From contig NC_014550.1 of the NCBI RefSeq assembly GCF_000197735.1, positions 3,286,001 to 3,350,000 on the forward strand: a DNA stretch of 64,000 nucleotides, given 5' to 3'. A model generated the notes under the pieces. That model had not been told where the DNA came from, ran no database searches, and was given only the letters and a program-made list of their open reading frames with translations. Made by a program: the position numbers and the translations under genes. Source of the stretch: Glutamicibacter arilaitensis Re117. Lineage in GTDB: Bacteria > Actinomycetota > Actinomycetes > Actinomycetales > Micrococcaceae. Positions 61,287 through 64,000 of this stretch are shown piece after piece (positions within the stretch are counted from its first letter, which is position 1; each line of letters opens with the position of its first letter).

Positions 61287-61455
61287 CGACCTTACTTGTC
61301 TACTGGTTAGAGATTCTCTCTACCCACCCTATGACAATTAGCAAGAGCGAAGATAGAAGGCGTTGGTGATTGCGTAGATGCCGCCATCGTTCTTGCGTAG
61401 CAGGGTCGAACCAGGGCCAACGCACTTGGTTGGGTCCCTTTAAGCAGTCCAGCAG

Positions 61456-62295
61456 CTATGCGATAGCTAACTGATTCTCTCTAACCCACTCATCCCAAAA
61501 CCGGGACGGCGTCAACCCATCCAAAGACCCATGGGGACGCTCATGATTGTAAATGTCCTTCCATTCATCAGCCAAATACTTCGCTTCCACCATAGTGTCC
61601 ATAATTTCCCCGGAAAGCTGTTCACGCCGGAACTGCGCATTGAACGACTCGATAAAACCGTTCTGCCAAGGTGAGCCCGGATCGATAAACGCAGTGGACA
61701 CCCCCACAGTGTTACACCAATCCACCAGCGCGCCAGCAGTGAACTCAGGCCCGTTATCACACCGCACAAACGTTGGCTGGATCCCAATTTCAGCAATGAT
61801 GTCCTCCAAAACAGCCACCACATCAGCAGCTTTAAAAGACCTGCGGGGAATGATCGCCAAAGCGGTCCGCGTGTACTCATCAATGACATTGAAGAACCGG
61901 ATATGACGGCCACAAGAGGTGACATCCGACTGGAAATCAAAGCTCAGTACATGCATCGGGTACTCGGCGGTCAACCGCTTCTGTTCCCCAGCGTCTGGGC
62001 CGGTGCGCCGCTTCTTTCGACGCTTGGGCTTACAGACCAAGCCTTCTTCTCGCCATAATCGTCGGATGCGCTTGCTGTTCAAGACAGTGTCTTTCCATCG
62101 TTCGGTGGCCAGCAAGTGCCAGCGGGCTTTGCGCCAGCCCCACGTTGGATGCTTAGACGCGACAGCCCTCAAGTCGGCTCGTAGCTGCGCTTCGTCAAAG
62201 CTCATCGGTGTTTTTTTCTTACGTAGTGCAGAGCGGTTCTGGCCCAGAACGTGGCAAGCGAAGCGTTCGGATGCCCCGAATTTTTCCATCGCCAT
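61456..62295 (-). CDS. IS3-family transposase OrfB
   Basis: 279 residues. HTH_21-like region LRAVASKHPTWGWRKARWHL; integrase core with VLSFDFQSDVTSCGRHIRFF (first Asp), TFVRCDNGPEFTAGALVDWC (second Asp) and SPWQNGFIESFNAQFRREQL (Glu). It ends PSRFWDEWVRENQLAIA. Read after OrfA, probably by frameshifting. Intact. Confidence 0.94.
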   Translation of the reverse strand: MAMEKFGASERFACHVLGQNRSALRKKKTPMSFDEAQLRADLRAVASKHPTWGWRKARWHLLATERWKDTVLNSKRIRRLWREEGLVCKPKRRKKRRTGPDAGEQKRLTAEYPMHVLSFDFQSDVTSCGRHIRFFNVIDEYTRTALAIIPRRSFKAADVVAVLEDIIAEIGIQPTFVRCDNGPEFTAGALVDWCNTVGVSTAFIDPGSPWQNGFIESFNAQFRREQLSGEIMDTMVEAKYLADEWKDIYNHERPHGSLDGLTPSRFWDEWVRENQLAIA

Positions 62296-62324
62296 CCGTA
62301 CAGCACGGCGGCGTGGTTCGGGGC

Positions 62325-62603
62325 TTAGAATTTTCCCTTGGCAACCTCAGTAAGGATGTCGTTGGCGAGCATCTGATCAGCGAGCAGCTTCTTGAGGCGC
62401 GCGTTTTCCCTCTCTAGCTCCTTGGTACGTTTGCTGGCTTCAGCGTTTTTCTCGGACCCGTACTGGTTGATCCAGCGGTACCAAGTAGCTTCAGTGATCT
62501 GAAGTTCCTTGATGACCTCGATCATCGGGTGTCCGTCGTTGAGCATCTTTTGTCCTTGGCGGACTTTAGCGATGACCTGGTCTGGTGTGTGTCTGCGTGC
62601 CAT
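62325..62603 (-). CDS. IS3-family transposase OrfA
   Basis: 92 residues from the ATG at 62603 (MARRHTPDQVIAKVRQGQKM); a longer start at 62630 is possible. HTH EVIKELQITEATWYRWINQY and zipper ELERENARLKKLLADQMLAN. Typical of the IS3 group with the RRHTPEQI-type N-terminus. Intact. Confidence 0.93.
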   Translation of the reverse strand: MARRHTPDQVIAKVRQGQKMLNDGHPMIEVIKELQITEATWYRWINQYGSEKNAEASKRTKELERENARLKKLLADQMLANDILTEVAKGKF

Positions 62604-63065
62604 TGTTTCTGTGATTCCTCCTGTGTCCATTGTCGGACACGAGTACTCACATAGTCACTGGACTACTTTCCGGGGACCCAACCACACTGACCGTAGTTTC
62701 CTACAACCTGATCAACCTGGATGTAGGCTCTGCCTGAACCGCAATGATTGTAGTAGCTATACCCTCCGCTGACGTAATAGCCGCATGGCGCAGCTTGAGC
62801 GGCAGGGGCTGCTATGACTGCCCCTGACGCAATTATGCCCAGCGCAAGCGCGGCTCCAGTTAGGCGTTTCTTCAATCCGATCATTGGCTTACCTTCTCTT
62901 CTGAGGTGCAGTGACAAGACCAGAATATGTATATAAAGGTTTTTAAACCAGTAGTGATATTTAAATATTTTGAGTGTAGGATACGCAAATCAAATACTTG
63001 GAATAAAAACAGGCGCCTTCCAGAATTGGTGGCTAGAGCGGTGTGCGGGTCTGTAGCATACGCTT

Positions 63066-63557
63066 ATGACCGCAACAATTATTCGCCCGCTTAGGGGCAG
63101 GATTCAGGTAAGGGGCTTGAATGCTCCCCGAGGTGGACAGCCAACGAACAAGGAAATGTTCAGAACGGCAACTGGCGCTGCCATCCGACCAACATGGGTT
63201 GTGGCAGATCCTGGGGAACCGGGCTGGAAAGGGTATTGGACGATCGCACGTCAACATCTAACGGATGTTGCTGAAGCAGTAGCTATTCGCGATGGACTTG
63301 TTTTCATTGAGATGCATTACAGCACGGCTGAGCAGTGCGATACGAGATGCCAGACAGCTGAAGGTAATGACTGCACGTGTTCCTGTGAAGGTAAATACCA
63401 CGGCAGGGGAGAGCATGCTGCTTGGCTCGAAGTCGGCGATACAACGCTGTTTCGTGGGGGAGACGAGAAGATCGTGACGCGTTCTCTCGACGGCCAACAA
63501 GCCCTGCGGGATCGGGAAGATAGGTTGGCTGAACTGATTCGTCAGATTGGAAGGTGA
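63066..63557 (+). CDS. Hypothetical protein with Cys cluster
   Basis: 163 residues, soluble. The central block EQCDTRCQTAEGNDCTCSCE followed by GKYHGRGE has five cysteines and a His in close spacing and likely binds a metal; similar blocks occur in phage- and plasmid-borne actinobacterial proteins. The tail is helical (QQALRDREDRLAELIRQIG). No clear ribosome site at 63066. Role unknown. Confidence 0.75.
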   Translation: MTATIIRPLRGRIQVRGLNAPRGGQPTNKEMFRTATGAAIRPTWVVADPGEPGWKGYWTIARQHLTDVAEAVAIRDGLVFIEMHYSTAEQCDTRCQTAEGNDCTCSCEGKYHGRGEHAAWLEVGDTTLFRGGDEKIVTRSLDGQQALRDREDRLAELIRQIGR

Positions 63558-63577
63558 TCGGCTTTTCGGTTGGATCC

Positions 63578-63595
63578 AATAACGGTCGTTTTCGA
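63578..63595. repeat. 18-bp palindromic site 5
   Basis: CAATAACGGTCGTTTTCG: arms around GT, 21 bases after the stop of the Cys-cluster gene. Confidence 0.5.
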
Positions 63596-63743
63596 CCAGG
63601 CAACCAGGAACCAGGAAGCTGTCAGATTCCGAAGTCGGCTGCTCATGAGGGGCCAGGCGTTGCCCGCAGAATCAGAGTCCGAACTCAGCGAGTTGGCAGA
63701 TATTCGTCAGAGAGAACGGTGAATAGATACACTATGGCGCGCG

Positions 63744-63796
63744 TCGAGGCCTTCCGAATGGGTGGTGTAGGAACCGTCCCACTCTGAAGACCTCGA
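63744..63796 (+). terminator. Hairpin followed by T-run
   Basis: TCGAGGCCTTC pairs with GAAGACCTCGA (one mismatch), then TCTTTTT. Arms and spacing resemble the hairpin upstream of the ISL3 transposases (19395-19455), so this may be a diverged ISL3 end. From 63800 to the window end I see no gene. Confidence 0.55.
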
Positions 63797-64000
63797 TCTT
63801 TTTGTCGTCAAGACACGCCGAATCCGTTCGTCTCAGCTCGGCCGGCAGTGACAATGACTTTCACGAAGAACCCTGCGTCACTAAGAGATCGCGCCAATAG
63901 GTGTGCAACATCCGCAGTAAGTATTAATGACAGCGTAATTAACCACGTCAGGCACGTCATTAAGCAGTGAAGCAGGCACGGACAGTGTTAAACAAGGTTT

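Larger units (their letters stand above)
61427..62684 (-). mobile_element. IS3-family element inserted in small secreted gene
   Basis: 1258 bp with ends TGGTTGGGTCCCTTTAAGCA and TGGTTGGGTCCCCGGAAAGT (reverse), flanked by the 4-bp direct repeat CACT (61423-61426 and 62685-62688). Fragments of its two ends also occur at 40863 and 47348. Confidence 0.94.
61338..62884 (-). pseudogene. Small secreted Cys-rich protein (DUF6355-like) split by IS3
   Basis: 5' part from the ATG at 62884 (GAAGGT upstream): signal peptide MIGLKKRLTGAALALGIIAS with cleavage near AQA-APC, then CGYYVSGGYSYYNHCGSGRA to VVGNYGQC. The IS3 element (61427-62684, duplication CACT) interrupts here. Beyond it, the frame resumes as VGPGSTLLRKNDGGIYAITN, AFYLRSC, stop at 61338. 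Removing the IS and one CACT restores an intact ~85-residue protein with four spaced cysteines and a PGST turn, the layout of DUF6355 proteins. With the IS in place the product ends in five foreign residues. Confidence 0.85.

Noticed and set aside
1..64000. tRNA, rRNA or CRISPR array
   Set aside because: No cloverleaf-like GGTTCGA contexts, no rRNA-like sequence, and no regularly spaced short repeats with unique spacers were seen.

Overview
This window looks like the accessory and conjugation part of a plasmid, or a plasmid-derived island, of a high-GC Gram-positive bacterium, most likely an Arthrobacter/Glutamicibacter-type member of the Micrococcaceae. The evidence is the GC-rich codon use, MobF (TraA-type) relaxases, TraG and VirB4 relatives, actinobacterial IS21, IS256, ISL3, IS1249, IS1595 and IS3 elements, and many small exported proteins with actinobacterial signal peptides. 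I found no replication initiator, partition genes, rRNA, tRNA or CRISPR array.

Layout. 1-650: a PadR regulator with a partial membrane partner. 770-7118: a decayed ISL3 transposase, then an IS21-family element that was hit by an IS256-family element, itself hit by an IS1595-family element; the two inner insertions have intact target duplications. 7119-10462: small plasmid genes, an IS1249-like element and a secreted protein. 10463-20769: two almost identical ISL3-family elements in opposite orientation bracket a broken VirB4-like ATPase, a TraG-like coupling protein, a DUF4913-like protein, an HTH/nucleotidyltransferase pair and a secreted-protein/membrane-protein pair. 20778-36600: a MobA-type relaxase relic, then the plasmid traA relaxase gene, cut in two by a 10.4-kb element (about 23018-33392) with a large serine integrase, its own MobF relaxase (split by one in-frame amber codon), small exported and membrane proteins, an IS3 element and a ClbS/DfsB-like protein. 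36400-40800: a probable oriT, small plasmid genes, structured intergenic DNA and a GT-D-type glycosyltransferase. 41300-48300: AT-richer DNA with a secreted amidase plus lipoprotein, broken secreted genes and a second IS21 copy. 48500-64000: remnants (nuclease, resolvase and IS3 fragments), a serine resolvase, a DUF805 protein, a YhcG-type nuclease, several lipoproteins, a GT87-like membrane glycosyltransferase and a small secreted DUF6355-like gene split by IS3.

Taken together, the plasmid's own transfer module is probably inactive: VirB4 is truncated and frameshifted, TraA is interrupted, and the MobA remnant is decayed. The integrated element exactly separates two halves of traA that rejoin in frame at a shared 6-bp CCTCGG core. 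The secreted protein genes are lower in GC than the transfer genes and are repeatedly followed by a small membrane protein or lipoprotein, which suggests exported effector/immunity-type modules, although no function has been shown. Five 18-bp palindromes of the form CAAAAACGGTCGTTTTTG, each with a 2-bp centre, lie between gene blocks and could be recombination sites.
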